Below are positions 26,908 through 35,880 of a DNA stretch of 64,000 nucleotides, piece by piece; the first letter of the stretch is position 1, and every line of letters begins with the position of its first letter. Source of the stretch: Saccharomonospora piscinae (lineage in GTDB: Bacteria; Actinomycetota; Actinomycetes; Mycobacteriales; Pseudonocardiaceae); the NCBI RefSeq assembly GCF_005862235.1, contig NZ_VCEK01000004.1, positions 509,869 to 573,868 of the forward strand, read 5' to 3'. A model generated the notes under the pieces. It saw nothing but the letters and a program-made list of their open reading frames with translations, was not told the DNA's origin and did no database searches. The translations under genes and the position numbers were made by a program.

Positions 26908-27675
26908 GTGTGGGATCCGCAGGCGTACCTGAACTACGACGAGCTGCGGGCACGGCCGTTCCACGAGCTGCTGGCCAGGGTGCGGGCGAGACAGCCCCGC
27001 CGGGTCGTGGACGCCGGATGCGGGCCCGGCACGCTCACCGCCGAACTGCGACGGCGTTGGCCCGACGCGACGGTGGAGGCGTTCGACAGCTCGCCGGACA
27101 TGGTGGCCGCCGCCCGCGACGCCGGAGTGGCGGCGCGGGTGCTCGACGTCACCGCCTGGGAACCCCGGCCCGACACCGACGTCGTGGTGGCCAACGCCGT
27201 ACTGCAGTGGGTTCCGGAGCACCGTGAGCTGCTGGGCCGCTGGATCGGCGAGCTACCCCGCAGAGCATGGCTGGCGATGCAGGTCCCGGGCAACATGGCC
27301 GCCCCGTCCCACCGGGTGGTGCGTGAACTCGCCGCGAGCGAACGCTGGGCTCCGCTGCTGCGCGACGTACGGATGCGGGGCGCCGAGGCCGTGGGCGAAC
27401 CGCGCGACTACGCCGACCTGCTCGCTGACGAGGGCTGCGCGGTGGATGCCTGGGAGACCACCTACCTGCACCGGCTCAGCGGGCCCGACCCGGTGCTGAC
27501 CTGGATCACCGGAACCGCTCTGCGGCCCATCGTGGCCGCACTGGATCCGGCAGCGTGGAAGGACTTCCGCGCGGATCTCGCCCCGCTGTTGCGCGCGGCC
27601 TACCCGCCCCGAGCGGACGGCACGACCTGGTTCCCGTTCCGGCGGATCTTCGTGGTGGCGCGCACCGGCGGCTGA
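26908..27675 (+). CDS. tam: Trans-aconitate 2-methyltransferase
   Basis: 255 residues from the GTG at 26908, with GAGGGAGG upstream. Class I SAM methyltransferase: VVDAGCGPGTLTAELRRRWP (motif I), FDSSPDMVAAAR (motif II), and VVVANAVLQWVPEH (motif IV). The N terminus VWDPQAYLNYDELRARPFHELLARV and C-terminal WFPFRRIFVVAR are the family hallmarks of Tam. It methylates trans-aconitate, an inhibitor of the TCA cycle formed from cis-aconitate. Convergent with the next gene, 4 bp apart. Confidence 0.92.
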   Translation: MWDPQAYLNYDELRARPFHELLARVRARQPRRVVDAGCGPGTLTAELRRRWPDATVEAFDSSPDMVAAARDAGVAARVLDVTAWEPRPDTDVVVANAVLQWVPEHRELLGRWIGELPRRAWLAMQVPGNMAAPSHRVVRELAASERWAPLLRDVRMRGAEAVGEPRDYADLLADEGCAVDAWETTYLHRLSGPDPVLTWITGTALRPIVAALDPAAWKDFRADLAPLLRAAYPPRADGTTWFPFRRIFVVARTGG

Positions 27676-27679
27676 GAAC

Positions 27680-27937
27680 TCACGTCCCATCCCGGCGGCC
27701 GGACCCCGCCGCGGCGTGCCCGTCGGGGCCGTGCGCGACCGGATGGTGCCGCCGGGTGAACGGCAACCGCTCGCCGAGCTTCTCCCCGACTTTCGCCCGC
27801 GCCACCCCGGCGGCCCCCTGCACGGCGGGATGGTCGGCGAGCGTGCGATACGTGCGCACGATCTGCTCGTAGCGGGCCCGGCCCGCCCGCGCCCCGAGCA
27901 CGTAGCCCGCCGCGGCGCCCAGCAGGAACATCATCAT
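27680..27937 (-). CDS. YtxH-like small membrane protein
   Basis: 85 residues from the first of three consecutive ATG codons at 27937, with GAGGAGAGG 5 bp upstream; an in-frame extension to 28066 is probably not translated. One N-terminal membrane segment (MMMFLLGAAAGYVLGARAG) with the YtxH-like GYVLGARAGRARYEQI, then a helical cytoplasmic tail. Such proteins are common stress-associated envelope proteins without known activity. Confidence 0.75.
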   Translation of the reverse strand: MMMFLLGAAAGYVLGARAGRARYEQIVRTYRTLADHPAVQGAAGVARAKVGEKLGERLPFTRRHHPVAHGPDGHAAAGSGRRDGT

Positions 27938-28101
27938 CGAACCTCTCCTCGCCGACGGGTGAAACGAACGCCCGTCCATTGTCCCGCAGCGTGGCCCGCC
28001 ACGCCGTGTGGTGAGGACCGGGGGGGTGGGTGCGCGGGGTGATCGAGGGTGAGCTAAAGTAGTCACCCGTCGGGCCGGAATGATCCGGTCGGACAGCGCG
28101 A

Positions 28102-28174
<73 letters not shown>

Positions 28175-28183
28175 CCGTACTTA

Positions 28184-28211
28184 CCCCAGGTCGATGACCT
28201 GGGGTTTTTTT
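28184..28211 (+). terminator. Rho-independent terminator of tRNA-Asn
   Basis: CCCCAGGTC (28184-28192) pairs with GACCTGGGG (28196-28204) around GAT, followed by seven T (28205-28211). It is the most classical intrinsic terminator in the window. Confidence 0.93.
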
Positions 28212-28291
28212 GTGTTCATTTGGCCCGGCGCCGCCCCGCAGCCGGACCGGTCGAGTTTTTTCCGGCGCGGGTGTCGAATTCGGTGCTTCCC

Positions 28292-28328
28292 GGTCGATGC
28301 TCTGATGACAGAGCACCTCTACTCGACC
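28292..28328 (+). promoter_or_regulatory. Nested inverted repeats next to the reductase ribosome site
   Basis: An outer pair GGTCGA (28292-28297)/TCGACC (28323-28328) encloses an inner perfect 7-4-7 repeat TGCTCTG (28298-28304)/CAGAGCA (28309-28315). The ribosome site AAGGAG (28329-28334) abuts it. It may be an operator, or an RNA structure controlling translation of the gene at 28,339. Confidence 0.45.
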
Positions 28329-28338
28329 AAGGAGCACC

Positions 28339-28914
28339 ATGCGCACCCTGATCGCGACCGCGTTCGTTTCGCTCGACGGCGTCGTCGAGGCGCCCGGGGG
28401 AGAGCCGGGCCACCGTAGCTCGGGCTGGACCTTCACGTCCGTGGAGTTCGACGAGGCCGCCTACGAGATCAAGGACCGCGAACAGCAGGAGGCCACGGCC
28501 ATGTTGCTGGGCCGGGTGAGCTACGAGGCGTTCGGGTCGGTGTGGCCGACCATGACCGAGGAGTTCGCTGGCTACAACGCGATGCCGAAGTACGTGGTGT
28601 CGAGGACGTTGAAGGAAGCGGACCTGGTGACGAACTGGGGTGACATCACCATCCTCCGTTCCCTCGACGACGTCGCCGCGCTCAAGGCGACCGAGGGCGG
28701 GCCGATCAGCGTTCACGGCAGCGCCGCCCTCAACCGCGACCTGTCCGATGCCGGCCTGATCGACCGCTACCACCTGCTCGTCTTCCCGGTGCTGCTCGGT
28801 GCGGGGAAGCGGCTGTTCAGCGACACCGACAAGGACCAGCAGACCCTCGCTCTCGTCGAGAGCGAGTCCTACGGCAACGGTATCCAGAAGTTGGTCTACG
28901 ACGTCGTCCGTTGA
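28339..28914 (+). CDS. Dihydrofolate reductase/RibD C-terminal-like protein
   Basis: 191 residues. The RibD_C fold is seen in LIATAFVSLDGVVEAPGGE at the N terminus, ATAMLLGRVSYEAFGSVWP (NADPH-binding G-R-x-S/T-Y), KYVVSRTL, and the C-terminal YHLLVFPVLLGAGKRLF. These stand-alone proteins (YwjB/YyaP-like) are NADPH-dependent reductases of unknown substrate. ATG at 28339 follows AAGGAG at 28329-28334. No conserved operon partner. Function beyond the fold is not assignable. Confidence 0.85.
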   Translation: MRTLIATAFVSLDGVVEAPGGEPGHRSSGWTFTSVEFDEAAYEIKDREQQEATAMLLGRVSYEAFGSVWPTMTEEFAGYNAMPKYVVSRTLKEADLVTNWGDITILRSLDDVAALKATEGGPISVHGSAALNRDLSDAGLIDRYHLLVFPVLLGAGKRLFSDTDKDQQTLALVESESYGNGIQKLVYDVVR

Positions 28915-29023
28915 CTCGCACCTGCGTGCGGGAACTCGGTCCGGTGGTCACCGGTTTCGGCCGGAGCACCGGGCCTTCGGGTAGCCCCGGTAGCACCGCC
29001 GTCCGACTCGAGCGCGGCCCGGC

Positions 29024-29371
29024 TCAGGACGGCGGGGGCGCCGCGAGCGACAGGCTGTTGCCGTCCGGGTCGAGCACGACGACGTGCCGCACCCCGTTGT
29101 CGTAGGTCTCGACCGGCTCGTGGCGGATGTCGTGCTCCGCGAGGCGCGCGAGGATCGCGTCGAGCCCGTCCACCTCCAGGGTGAGCAGGGCGCCGCCCGC
29201 TCGGTCGGGCTGCTCGTCGACGAAGATCCATGCGGTGTCGCTGACGCGCCACAGCGCCTCACCGCCGATCACCTCGTCGGCCTCGCGCCCGAAGAGGGCG
29301 GCGAACCACGTGGGGGCGGTGTTCCGGTCGGTGACCGGAACACCGCAGTACAAGCGAGTCATCGATCCCAT
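29024..29371 (-). CDS. VOC/glyoxalase superfamily protein
   Basis: 115 residues from the ATG at 29371; a second ATG 9 bp later is also possible. Single VOC module: TRLYCGVPVTDRNTAPTWF starts the first beta-alpha-beta unit, and VDGLDAILARLAEHDI and HVVVLDPDGNSLSLAAP form the second. The terminal DPDGN-S-L is typical, but only one of the usual metal ligands (His near VRHVVV) is clear. Members include antibiotic-binding and dioxygenase proteins; none can be chosen here. Lies between two + strand genes. Confidence 0.82.
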   Translation of the reverse strand: MGSMTRLYCGVPVTDRNTAPTWFAALFGREADEVIGGEALWRVSDTAWIFVDEQPDRAGGALLTLEVDGLDAILARLAEHDIRHEPVETYDNGVRHVVVLDPDGNSLSLAAPPPS

Positions 29372-29452
29372 GCGAGGACCGTATCGCCCGGGTCTGTCAC
29401 ATCGGAGGCGTTCGGCGCGACCAGCAGGGTGAACGAAGGAAGGGGGCACACC

Positions 29453-29746
29453 GTGACGGACATGCCCTATCAGCAGCCGGGCGCGCAGCCCGCAGCGACA
29501 CCCCACAAGCGGCGCAGGGTCTTCCGCTGGGTCTTCCTGGGAGTGCAGCTGCTCTTCCTGGCCTTGCTCATCATCGGAATCGTCGGGAACTCGGGCAGCT
29601 GTGAAGGACTGACCGGCCAGGAACTTGAGGTTTGCCAGGCGGGCACGGGGATCGGTACGACCATCGGAGTCGGCCTCATCATCGGACTGTGGGTGGCCGT
29701 GGACCTTATCCTGGCCCTGACCTGGCTGGTGTTCCGCAAGCGCTGA
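29453..29746 (+). CDS. Small membrane protein with proline-rich N terminus
   Basis: 97 residues from the GTG at 29453 after GGAAGGGGG. The N-terminal 27 residues are polar (YQQPGAQPAATPHKRRRV), followed by two membrane helices (about 29-47 and 66-90) joined by a loop with two cysteines (NSGSCEGLTGQELEVCQ) that could form a disulfide outside the membrane. Similar small proteins are widespread in actinomycetes without assigned role. Convergent with the FAD oxidase. Confidence 0.75.
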   Translation: MTDMPYQQPGAQPAATPHKRRRVFRWVFLGVQLLFLALLIIGIVGNSGSCEGLTGQELEVCQAGTGIGTTIGVGLIIGLWVAVDLILALTWLVFRKR

Positions 29747-29755
29747 CCGGGCTGC

Positions 29756-31132
29756 TCACCTTCCGAGCGGGAACGCGGGCCGGAGCAGGCGGTGGGGGTC
29801 GTGCCGTGCTCGTAGCCGCCGCAGCCGGCCGCGGTCGCCGGGGGAGAACGCGGTGTCGATGTCGTCCTCGGCCAGGTCGTCGAACGTGAAGTTGAGTGCC
29901 CTCCCGAGCGCCAGCGGCCGCCAGGAGGCGAGGATGTCGTGGTGTCGGGCCCGCGCTGCGGTCAGTTCGCCTGGACCGACCGGTGACACCGTGCCCACCG
30001 TGTAGGCGGCGTCGCGGTGCCCGACAGCGTTGGCCACGTCGGGCTGCCGGGCCAGCGCACCGCCGAGGTGCCGGAACCCGACCACACACGGCGGCCCGCT
30101 TCCGGGGGCCGAATCGGCGGTCGCGGCGGTGAGCGCGTCCGCGTCGAGGTCGCGCAGGAGCAGGCTCTCGCCTCGGTAGGCGTGCGGTCGGTCGGGTTCG
30201 GCGAACACCGCGCCCGACTCCGCATAGGGAATCTCGCGCACGGTGTCGAGCACGGGGCCGAGCGCGCGCAGCGGTTTCAGTAACGCGGCCCCGGCTGCCT
30301 GTGTGCCGAGAAAACTGATCTGGATCTGCCCGACGTGCCGCCCACGCAGCGGTTCCGGCGCTGTGGGCGAGTCCGGGAACGGCAGCAACGCCAGTGCCGA
30401 TGTCAGCTCGTCCGGGAGAGCCGATGTCCACTCGTGCCACTGCCTCGCCAGCGAGGGAACGCGGTGCAGGTCGAAGAACAAACCGCCACCATAGAGGGTG
30501 GTGACAGGAACGAGATCGATCTCCATGCTGGTGACAACGCCGAAGTTGCTGCCGGCACCTCGCAGCGCCCAGAACAGGTCCGGTTCCGAGGTCGCGGTCA
30601 CCTGGTGGGGTGTGCCGTCGGCGGTCACCAGGTCGAGCCGCCGGACGTGGTCGGCGGCGAAGCCGTAGCGGCGGGCCAGCAATCCGACGCCACCGCCCAG
30701 CGTGTAGGACACCGCGCCTACTCCGGGGAGACTTCCCGACAGCGGGGCGAGACCGTGCGGCGCGGCGGCATCGATGACGTGCTGCCAGGTGGCGCCCGCC
30801 TCGACCCAGGCGGTCCGGGCCGTGGGGTTCACGCGAACCGCCGTCAGCGCCGAAGTGTCGATCAGGATGCCCTCGCCGCGCAACGGGAAGGCGAGCCCGT
30901 GTCCGGTTGCCTGCACCGCGATGCGGGTGCCTTCGGCTGCGGCGAGCGCGACCGCGGCGCGAACGTCGTCGGTGTCGGCGGGGTGGACCACCAGCGCGGG
31001 TTCGTGGCAGCGCAGCGACTGAAACCCGTTGAGGGTGTCCCCGTAGTCACGGTTCGCAGGTTCGGTGACTGCACCACGGAGGTGGCGTGCCCATCGCGCG
31101 GCTGAGGTCGAGAGGTGCTGAGTGCCGGTCAT
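29756..31132 (-). CDS. FAD-linked oxidase (BBE-like)
   Basis: 458 residues. FAD-binding PCMH domain: ALVVHPADTDDVRAAVALA, IAVQATGHGLAFP with the histidine that carries 8-alpha-linked FAD, then TLGGGVGLLARRYGFAADHV and LFWALRGAGSNFGVVTSMEI. The position usually holding the second covalent-flavin cysteine reads SGSLPGVG, so bicovalent attachment is unlikely. The C-terminal BBE segment (ALNFTFDDL) is weakly conserved. Substrates range from sugars to alkaloids. Divergent from a WYL regulator whose start is 62 bp away, which probably controls it. Confidence 0.9.
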   Translation of the reverse strand: MTGTQHLSTSAARWARHLRGAVTEPANRDYGDTLNGFQSLRCHEPALVVHPADTDDVRAAVALAAAEGTRIAVQATGHGLAFPLRGEGILIDTSALTAVRVNPTARTAWVEAGATWQHVIDAAAPHGLAPLSGSLPGVGAVSYTLGGGVGLLARRYGFAADHVRRLDLVTADGTPHQVTATSEPDLFWALRGAGSNFGVVTSMEIDLVPVTTLYGGGLFFDLHRVPSLARQWHEWTSALPDELTSALALLPFPDSPTAPEPLRGRHVGQIQISFLGTQAAGAALLKPLRALGPVLDTVREIPYAESGAVFAEPDRPHAYRGESLLLRDLDADALTAATADSAPGSGPPCVVGFRHLGGALARQPDVANAVGHRDAAYTVGTVSPVGPGELTAARARHHDILASWRPLALGRALNFTFDDLAEDDIDTAFSPGDRGRLRRLRARHDPHRLLRPAFPLGR

Positions 31133-31194
31133 ACCGCGACGTTAGAGCGCGTTGAGGACAGAATCGCTCCGCAAAGTGGGGGTACCGTGTCCGG

Positions 31195-32175
31195 GTGGAA
31201 CCCACCGAGCCGCGCCAGGACACGGCGGCCCGGTTGCTGCGCCTGCTGGGACTGTTGCAGAGCAGACCCGAGTGGGTGGGTACGGAGCTGGCGGGGCGGC
31301 TCGGCGTGACCACCCGCACCGTGCGGCGCGACATCGACCGGCTGCGCGGGCTCGACTACGTCATCGACAGCACCAGGGGCGCCGCTGGTGGCTACCGGCT
31401 GCGCGCGGGCAGGACTCTGCCGCCGCTGGCGCTGGATGACGACGAGGCGGTGGCAGTGGCGGCCGGGCTGGTGACGTCGGCGCTGGGCAGCATCACCGGC
31501 ATCGAGGACCGGTCGATGCGAGCGCTGGTCAAACTGGAGCGGATGCTGCCCGCGCGGCTGCGGCGGCGGTTGTCGTCTGTCGTGAACGCGACGGAGACGG
31601 TCCCGCGGCACGCTACACCGCGTGTCGATCCCTCGGTGGTGGCCACACTCGCGTTGTGCTGCACCGAACGCGAGATCGCCACGTTCGAGTACCGGGACCG
31701 GGCGGGACGAACCAGTGGCCGCCGCACCGAGCCGCACAGTCTGGTCACCCTGGAGGGTCTGTGGTATCTGGTGGGGTTCGACGTGGACCGGGCGGGCTGG
31801 CGGACGTACCGGGTGGACCGCATAGGCGAGCCGAGCTCCACCCGACATCGATTCGCGCCGCGGGATCTTCCCGCGGCGGACCCCGCCGAGTATCTGGTTC
31901 GGTCCCTGGCACGAGCGCCCTACCGCTACACCGCCGTGCTCCGGATCGGCATGTCGGCTGCCGCAGTGCGGGCGGGGCTGTTCCGTCCACTGCCAGGGCA
32001 TGTCACCGAGGACGGTCCGGCTGGTTGCACGGTGCGGTTGAGTGCTGAGACGCCCGAACTGGTCGCTCAGTACGTGGCCTCGATCGCGGCGCTCGGCGCG
32101 GAACTCGATCTCGACGCGCCGGAGGCGGTGCGCAGCCGCGTGCGGGCCGTCGGGGCGCTGTTGCGTTCCGTCTGA
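31195..32175 (+). CDS. WYL-domain transcriptional regulator (YafY-like)
   Basis: 326 residues, GTG start at 31195. N-terminal HTH_11 (RLLRLLGLLQSRPEWVGTELAGRLGVTTRTVRRDIDRLR, split by the turn GVTTR), a linker, and a WYL domain around residues 150-215 with FEYRDRAGRTSGRRTEPHSL and LWYLVGFDVDRAGWRTYRVDRI, then a WCX tail. WYL domains bind nucleic acid or nucleotide ligands. As a neighbour diverging from the FAD oxidase it is likely its regulator. Confidence 0.9.
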   Translation: MEPTEPRQDTAARLLRLLGLLQSRPEWVGTELAGRLGVTTRTVRRDIDRLRGLDYVIDSTRGAAGGYRLRAGRTLPPLALDDDEAVAVAAGLVTSALGSITGIEDRSMRALVKLERMLPARLRRRLSSVVNATETVPRHATPRVDPSVVATLALCCTEREIATFEYRDRAGRTSGRRTEPHSLVTLEGLWYLVGFDVDRAGWRTYRVDRIGEPSSTRHRFAPRDLPAADPAEYLVRSLARAPYRYTAVLRIGMSAAAVRAGLFRPLPGHVTEDGPAGCTVRLSAETPELVAQYVASIAALGAELDLDAPEAVRSRVRAVGALLRSV

Positions 32176-32371
32176 CAACGCACACCTTGGGTGACGACAG
32201 GGCCCGGTAGGTTACGGTCGTGCCACAGTACCGAGTGTGACGAACTCGTAATAATCGCGCCTGCGCGCGGGAGTGCCGACGTCCGACGGCGGTTCACCCG
32301 GTTGGGGGTGCGGTGTTTCGCGGTCCACACCCGCAGGTCAGCGAGCGTTCAGTGCTCCGGCCCACGCTGAG

Positions 32372-32383
32372 GTTTCCGGAAAC
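32372..32383 (+). promoter_or_regulatory. GTTTCCGGAAAC palindrome
   Basis: A perfect 12-bp palindrome located 52 bp upstream of the transporter -35. Position suits an activator or repressor site; the binding protein is unknown. Confidence 0.4.
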
Positions 32384-32435
32384 TGCCCCGGGGATATCTC
32401 TCCGCCCGACCACGGTGAGGTGGCTTCGCAGTGGT

Positions 32436-32464
32436 TTGACACCCCATCGGACCAGCGATAGCTT
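32436..32464 (+). promoter_or_regulatory. Promoter of the BCCT transporter gene
   Basis: Perfect TTGACA (32436-32441), 17-bp spacer, TAGCTT (32459-32464). Transcription should start near 32,471, leaving a leader of about 24 nt with GGAGGGAG before the ATG at 32495. Confidence 0.65.
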
Positions 32465-32494
32465 GCCGGGCCTGTACGGAGGGAGATCATCACT

Positions 32495-34207
32495 ATGCTG
32501 GAGAAGCTGCAACGGGCTCTGGGGTTGAAGACGAACCCCGTGATCTTCTTCAGCTCGGCGCTGCTGGTCCTGGTGTTCGTCGTCGTGTCCATCGCGTTCA
32601 CCGACCAGGTCGACACGGTCTTTCGGGCCGCGTCGGACTGGGCGATTACGAACCTTGGCTGGTTTTACATCCTGGGTGTGACGAGCTTCCTGGTGTTCTT
32701 GCTCTGGATCGCGTTCAGCCGTTACGGCCATGTGCGATTGGGCGGCAAGGACTCCCGGCCCGAATACAGCAACGTCAGCTGGTTCGGCATGCTCTTCGCC
32801 GCGGGTATCGGCACCATCCTGATGTTCTGGGGTGTGGCCGAGCCCGTCAACCACTTTGCGAACCCGCCGTTCAGCGGCGCGCACGACCAGGTCGCCGACG
32901 CGGCCGAGAGTGCGGGGAGTTCGCAGGAGTTCGCCGAGCAACTAAGGGAGATCCCAGTCGGTGCGGGAGACACCGCACCGCTGAGCGAGAACGCCGCCAA
33001 CGAGGCGATCGGATTCTCGCTGTATCACTTCGGTTTCCACACGTGGGCCATCTTCGCGCTGCCCGCGCTGGCCTTCGCCTACTTCGCCTACAAGCGTGGC
33101 CTTCCGTTCCGGGTCAGCTCGATCTTCCACCCGCTGCTGGGTGACCGGATCAACGGCCCGATCGGCAAGACGATCGACATCGTGGCCGTGATCGGCACGC
33201 TGTTCGGTGTGGCCGTCTCGATCGGTCTCGGCACGCTGCAGATCAACAGCGGGTTGAACCAGCTGTTCGGGTTCGAGATCGGAGCCACTGCTCAGATCCT
33301 CATCATCGCCGTGGTCACCACGATCGCGACGATCTCGGTGGTGACGGGGCTGGACAAGGGCATCAAATGGCTGTCCAACATCAACATCTGGATGGCCGTC
33401 GGGCTGCTGCTGGTCGTTCTGATCGCGGGATCGACCGTGTTCCTGCTGCGCGGTGTCATCGAGAGCACCGGTAACTACCTCAGCATGCTGGTGCCGCTCT
33501 CGTTCTGGAACGACGCGCTGCCCGCGAACGACTGGGGCTGGCAGGGTAGCTGGACCGTCTTCTACTGGGCGTGGACGATCACGTGGGCGCCGTTCGTCGG
33601 CATCTTCGTGGCGCGCATCTCCAAGGGACGCACGGTGCGCGAGTTCGTGATGGGTGTGCTGGGCGCGCCCGTCGTGTTCTCCATTATCTGGTTCAGCATC
33701 TTCGGGATGTCGTCCATCAACCTCGAGTGGAGCAATCCCGGCTCGCTGGTCGGACCGGTGGTGCAGGAAGGCGATACGGCCGCGTCGCTGTTCGCGTTCC
33801 TGGAGAACTTCCCTGCCGCCGAGTTCCTCATGGCGCTCTCGGTGCTGATCGTGGTCATCTTCTTCACCACGTCGTCCGACTCGGCCTCGCTGGTCGTGGA
33901 CATGCTGACGTCGGGTAACTCGGTCAACCCGCCCGTGCGTCAGCGCGTGTTCTGGGCGCTGCTGCAGGGCCTGGTCGCGGCCACGCTGATCGCGGCCACG
34001 GGTGAGGAAGCGCTAGCGGCACTCCAGCAAGTCATCACAGTGATCGGGTTGCCGTTCTTCCTGATCGCGTTCGTGATGATGTACTCGCTGGTCAAGGCGC
34101 TCAAACGGGACACATCGGACCTCGAACTGCTGCCCCGCCGGGCTCGGGCGATGCTCGAACGAGAACGGCGTGAGCGGGACAAGGAAGCCGAGGTGGAACC
34201 GAGCTAG
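32495..34207 (+). CDS. BCCT family betaine/choline/carnitine transporter
   Basis: 570 residues with 12 predicted membrane helices. Family signatures are FAAGIGTILMFWGVAEPVNHF in helix 3-4 and the Trp-rich FYWAWTITWAPFVGIFVARIS of helix 8, which forms the trimethylammonium cage. FFTTSSDSASLVVDML (helix 10) is also conserved. The C-terminal tail from about 535 is strongly charged (RREREREKEAEVE-type), as in osmoregulated BetP-like carriers where it senses osmotic stress. It imports compatible solutes with Na+ or H+. It stands alone with its own promoter and terminator. Confidence 0.93.
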   Translation: MLEKLQRALGLKTNPVIFFSSALLVLVFVVVSIAFTDQVDTVFRAASDWAITNLGWFYILGVTSFLVFLLWIAFSRYGHVRLGGKDSRPEYSNVSWFGMLFAAGIGTILMFWGVAEPVNHFANPPFSGAHDQVADAAESAGSSQEFAEQLREIPVGAGDTAPLSENAANEAIGFSLYHFGFHTWAIFALPALAFAYFAYKRGLPFRVSSIFHPLLGDRINGPIGKTIDIVAVIGTLFGVAVSIGLGTLQINSGLNQLFGFEIGATAQILIIAVVTTIATISVVTGLDKGIKWLSNINIWMAVGLLLVVLIAGSTVFLLRGVIESTGNYLSMLVPLSFWNDALPANDWGWQGSWTVFYWAWTITWAPFVGIFVARISKGRTVREFVMGVLGAPVVFSIIWFSIFGMSSINLEWSNPGSLVGPVVQEGDTAASLFAFLENFPAAEFLMALSVLIVVIFFTTSSDSASLVVDMLTSGNSVNPPVRQRVFWALLQGLVAATLIAATGEEALAALQQVITVIGLPFFLIAFVMMYSLVKALKRDTSDLELLPRRARAMLERERRERDKEAEVEPS

Positions 34208-34229
34208 TACCGCGCGTCAGCGACGGTGA

Positions 34230-34262
34230 GGTGGCCGCGACCCGACGGGGGTCGCGGCCACC
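34230..34262 (+). terminator. Bidirectional terminator between BCCT and PAP2 genes
   Basis: A perfect 14-bp stem (GGTGGCCGCGACCC 34230-34243 with its complement at 34249-34262) and a 5-nt loop, followed by CGTCGTTT. It lies between two convergent genes and can serve both. Confidence 0.75.
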
Positions 34263-34269
34263 CGTCGTT

Positions 34270-35112
34270 TCAGCCCTGACCGCGCTGGTCGTCGAGGGAC
34301 TCCGGTGGCCAGTGCGGTGCGGGTGGCAGCGGCCGGGTCGGCGCGGTGTCGGCGGCCGGCACGGCGGAGAGCACGGTGGTGACCTCGCCGTCGGTGTCCG
34401 GGGCGGAATCCGCGACCGTGGGGCGGGCCACACCGGGGCCCAGCAGCGGGTGCGGGCGGAAGCGCTGGACGAACAGTGTCACGCGGTGGACACCGAGGGC
34501 GCTCGCCACACCGACCACGAGCAAACCGAGGAAGAACCCGGCGGCGACGTCGTGCGGGTAGTGGACTCCGACCACGACGCGGGAGAAGGCCACGAGCGCG
34601 CCAAGCACCAGCGCCACGGCACCCAACGCACCGCGCCGGCACACGAACACCGCCATCGCGGCGGCTCCGGCGATGGTGGAGTGGTTACTCGGGAACGACC
34701 AGTCGCCGAGCTCGGGACACGACGCGATCGGCACGGCGCCCGGCACCGCGCTGCACGGCCGCTCCTGCTCGATGATCAGCTTGGCGACCTCGCTCGTCGC
34801 GTAGGCGGCGACCACGGCGGCCGACGTCAGCAGCGAGAGCCCCATCGCGCGGGCGGAACCGCGGCGGGCTTGCCACCACCCGGCCACCATGAGCAGTCCG
34901 AGCAGGACCACCCCGGCCTCGGTGAAGAACACGGCGAAGCCCTGGAGCCAGCCCGGGGCGGCACCGGCGGCGTCGAGCACGGTGCGGTAGAGGTCGGTGG
35001 AGATGTCGGGCACGCCCATGGCGGCCCCGGTCACCTGCTCCGCCTGTCCGCCGGGTGCGGTCGTGTCCAGCGTGGCGACGGTCGGGGTGGTTCCGGTGGC
35101 GGAAAGGGGCAT
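34270..35112 (-). CDS. PAP2 superfamily membrane phosphatase
   Basis: 280 residues from the ATG at 35112 with CAGGAG 8 bp upstream; an extension to 35232 is not supported. About five membrane helices. The three PAP2 motifs are present: KLIIEQERP, PSNHST and SRVVVGVHYPHD, with catalytic histidines in the second and third. Such enzymes dephosphorylate undecaprenyl diphosphate (BcrC) or phosphatidic acid outside the membrane. The long C-terminal tail (about 225-280) is Pro/Thr-rich and cytoplasmic. Convergent with the BCCT gene. Confidence 0.9.
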   Translation of the reverse strand: MPLSATGTTPTVATLDTTAPGGQAEQVTGAAMGVPDISTDLYRTVLDAAGAAPGWLQGFAVFFTEAGVVLLGLLMVAGWWQARRGSARAMGLSLLTSAAVVAAYATSEVAKLIIEQERPCSAVPGAVPIASCPELGDWSFPSNHSTIAGAAAMAVFVCRRGALGAVALVLGALVAFSRVVVGVHYPHDVAAGFFLGLLVVGVASALGVHRVTLFVQRFRPHPLLGPGVARPTVADSAPDTDGEVTTVLSAVPAADTAPTRPLPPAPHWPPESLDDQRGQG

Positions 35113-35253
35113 GCTGGCGACTCCTGGGTGATCGGGGATCGACACAGTGTAGTGACGAGCCCGCGATGCCCCGGCGCAGCCCGCAGCCCCGGCCCCCCGG
35201 CGTTCCGGCGCCGGTCGGGTGGGGGACCACACCCAGCCCGGACGGCACTCCGG

Positions 35254-35880
35254 TCAGGACAGGCCCTGCTGCGGGAGCAACATGTCGTCGGCCGCGTCCA
35301 GGGATTCGGGGTCGCGGCCCGCCGCGCGCTCGGTGCGGTCGGCGAGGTCACGGCTGAGTTCCGACACCGCGCCGACCAGGAAGTCCACCTTGCGGCGCAG
35401 GGCGCGCAGCTCGGCGGTGCCGCCCTCCGCGCCGCCGGAAGCGTCCCACCCCGGTTGCGGTCCGGGGGAGAACAGCTCGCGCAGCTCCTTCGGCAGGTGG
35501 GCGAGCGCGTGGTCGAGGGAGCCGGGCGACAGCAGTTCGCGCATCCCCTCCGACACGCCGCGCACGGCCGGCCGCACGTCCGTGCGCCGGACTGTGGCCT
35601 CGGCGGCGATGCGGTCCACGCAGTCGTCGTCGCTGTAGCGGACGGGGACCCGGCTCGGTACCCACCCGTCGTAGAAGGTGCCGCGCAGCAGTTCGGGCAG
35701 CTGCGCCGAGAAGTGGGCGGCGGCTTCCACGGTGAGCCGGTCGCGCAGCGTGTGCAGCCAGGCCCGCAGCACGCGGTAGGTGTACCGGCGGTCGCGGGTG
35801 CCCAGCGCCTCCCCGATCGTGGCGAGCCATTCGTGCGCCGTGTTCCCTGCCCGGGCGAGTGGGTCGCTGTGGTGTGTCAT
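35254..35880 (-). CDS. DUF2267 domain protein
   Basis: 208 residues from the ATG at 35880. DUF2267 occupies about residues 10-135: NTAHEWLATIGEALGTRDRRYTYRVLRAWLHTLRDRLT and AHFSAQLPELLRGTFYDGW are the typical helices. The C-terminal part is Gly/Ala-rich with a predicted helix (ELRALRRKVDFLVGAVSELSRDL), possibly a coiled coil. Function unknown; relatives often accompany stress-response genes. CGGGAGGACGACATG supports the start. Confidence 0.85.
   Translation of the reverse strand: MTHHSDPLARAGNTAHEWLATIGEALGTRDRRYTYRVLRAWLHTLRDRLTVEAAAHFSAQLPELLRGTFYDGWVPSRVPVRYSDDDCVDRIAAEATVRRTDVRPAVRGVSEGMRELLSPGSLDHALAHLPKELRELFSPGPQPGWDASGGAEGGTAELRALRRKVDFLVGAVSELSRDLADRTERAAGRDPESLDAADDMLLPQQGLS

Larger units (their letters stand above)
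32176..32494 (+). other. Non-coding region upstream of the BCCT transporter
   Basis: 319 bp without a convincing gene. It contains a second promoter-like TAGGTT near 32,210, the 12-bp palindrome at 32,372 and the good promoter at 32,436-32,464. No riboswitch was recognised. Confidence 0.6.
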
